This document shows positions 63,357-64,000 of a DNA stretch of 64,000 nt, piece by piece. The notes beneath the pieces are model-generated. The model was given only the letters and a program-made list of their open reading frames with translations. It did not search any database and was not told where the DNA came from. Position 1 is the stretch's first letter. Every line of letters starts with the position of its first letter. The DNA is from Candidatus Paralachnospira sangeri (lineage in GTDB: Bacteria > Bacillota > Clostridia > Lachnospirales > Lachnospiraceae). Both the position numbers and the translations under genes were made by a program. The stretch lies in assembly GCA_904397815.1 (NCBI GenBank), contig CAJFOT010000113.1, forward strand, positions 16,642 to 80,641, given 5' to 3'.

Positions 63357-63860
63357 TTACACGAATTTACAATATTCTTTATATTTCTCCTCAAACACAG
63401 AAGGTTCCATGCCGGCTCTCTGCGCCGCAGCCTCCACAGAAAGGATTCCGTCTTCAACGAGACCAAACAGCGTCTCCAGTATTCCTTCCAGACGGCCTTC
63501 CGCTCTTCCTTCTGCCCGGCCTCTATCCAAAATTCCCGTACTCAGGTTACACATACGGCTCACCTCCTGACTGATTTTCTCGGTAACGTCAATATGAAAC
63601 TCTTCTGACAATACGACTTTCTTATCCTCGGCTGTCCGTTCCACAGAGAATATCTTGCTGAGGAGCCGTATGGCGTCGTCCTCGCTGTTTTCTCCGCGGG
63701 CACCCAAACGCATGACGATCACCCGCATCAGGTCGTAATTTCTCTCATCCTCCTGATAGGTTCCCCTCCTGCGTTTTTCCAGAAAACGGTATTCATTCAT
63801 TGCCTGGGCGCCTGCCACATCCAGGGTCCGGGCAATCTCACTCGCTGTTACATTTTTCAT
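63357..63860 (-). CDS. C-terminal part of an Rpn / PD-(D/E)XK nuclease transposase-like protein
   Basis: The 167-residue protein matches only the C-terminal part of the Rpn family: a helical region (LMRVIVMRLGARGENSEDD), LLSKIFSVERTAEDKKVVLSEEFHIDVTEKISQEVSRMCNLSTGILDRG (by position about 65-113), then a repeat-like Arg-Gly-Ala-Glu-Gly coil (RGRAEGRAEGRLEG) and a final three-helix unit. The PD-(D/E)XK nuclease core that normally precedes this is absent. It has a usable ATG but is probably a remnant. Nothing else is seen to the end of the window (63861-64000) except a weak plus-strand promoter-like sequence. Confidence 0.6.
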   Translation of the reverse strand: MKNVTASEIARTLDVAGAQAMNEYRFLEKRRRGTYQEDERNYDLMRVIVMRLGARGENSEDDAIRLLSKIFSVERTAEDKKVVLSEEFHIDVTEKISQEVSRMCNLSTGILDRGRAEGRAEGRLEGILETLFGLVEDGILSVEAAAQRAGMEPSVFEEKYKEYCKFV

Positions 63861-64000
63861 GGGCTGTCCTCCGTCCGCCCTCCGTCACACAATCTGTTTC
63901 CCTGACTATATCCTGATTTTATCATGGAAACCTGGGGAGTTCAACATACAAAAAGTCCTTGACTCTCACGCTATGTTATAGTTTATAATTGCCTTACACG

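Noticed and set aside
63950-64000. Promoter at the right edge
   Set aside because: TTGACT and TATAAT-like words are present but 18-19 bp apart and the gene they would serve is outside the window.

Overview
The window (about 50% GC) looks like a chromosomal segment of a Gram-positive anaerobe of the class Clostridia, most likely a gut Lachnospiraceae. The evidence is strong AAGGAGG ribosome binding sites, consensus sigma-A promoters, an rpsL-rpsG-fusA-tuf operon, an F-type ATP synthase operon, a liv-type ABC operon, a cobalamin-riboswitch-controlled CbiMNQO cobalt importer, FeoAAB ferrous iron uptake and a tungsten-type aldehyde oxidoreductase. No tRNA, rRNA, CRISPR array, intact transposase or prophage was found.

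Layout. 1-2.3 kb: the end of an O-antigen-ligase-like membrane protein and an unknown protein with a His/Cys tail. 2.3-6.5 kb: a minus-strand operon of cardiolipin synthase, M19 dipeptidase, acyl-ACP thioesterase and CvfB. 6.6-12.8 kb: the atp operon in the order B-E-F-A-G-D-C. It has no separate delta gene; the C-terminal delta domain is fused to the front of alpha. 13-14.6 kb: a sodium:amino-acid symporter. 14.7-19.8 kb: a four-gene operon of response regulator, histidine kinase, an RbsA-like protein that has lost its ATPase motifs, and a permease. 19.9-26.7 kb: a branched-chain-amino-acid-type ABC operon ending in an esterase, with a second esterase divergent from it. 26.8-27.1 kb: a long imperfect palindrome related to a sequence at 13.1 kb. 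27.2-33.6 kb: a PfkB kinase, CbiMNQO under a B12 riboswitch, a HAD phosphatase and a PadR/DUF2812 pair with two operators.

33.6-35.6 kb is an AT-rich accessory patch. It holds a decayed secreted protein, two tandem two-TM peptides, a stray tuf 3' end, hicB and a truncated hicA, and it abuts the str operon (35.6-40.3 kb). 40.3-45.5 kb: a heterodimeric ABC exporter, a CsoR-like regulator and a zinc deacylase. 45.7-50 kb: a LysR-MFS chimeric gene divergent from a four-cluster ferredoxin and an aldehyde:ferredoxin oxidoreductase. 50-54 kb: the Feo iron locus with a DtxR-type repressor and a repeated GTTAG-N6-CTAAC operator in front of three transcription units. 54-64 kb: a flavin-binding protein, a MacB/FtsX-type exporter, an ArsR regulator, peroxiredoxin, a MATE pump with short upstream ORFs, hydrolases, a lone FakA-like domain, a truncated acetyltransferase, a metallophosphoesterase and the tail of an Rpn-type nuclease.

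The strongest unusual items are the delta-alpha ATP synthase fusion, the ABC cassette with dead ATPase sites coupled to a two-component system, the LysR-MFS chimera, the iron operator set and the structured palindromic repeat. Many starts were moved to the codon that follows a good ribosome binding site. All functional calls come from reading motifs; no database search was possible.
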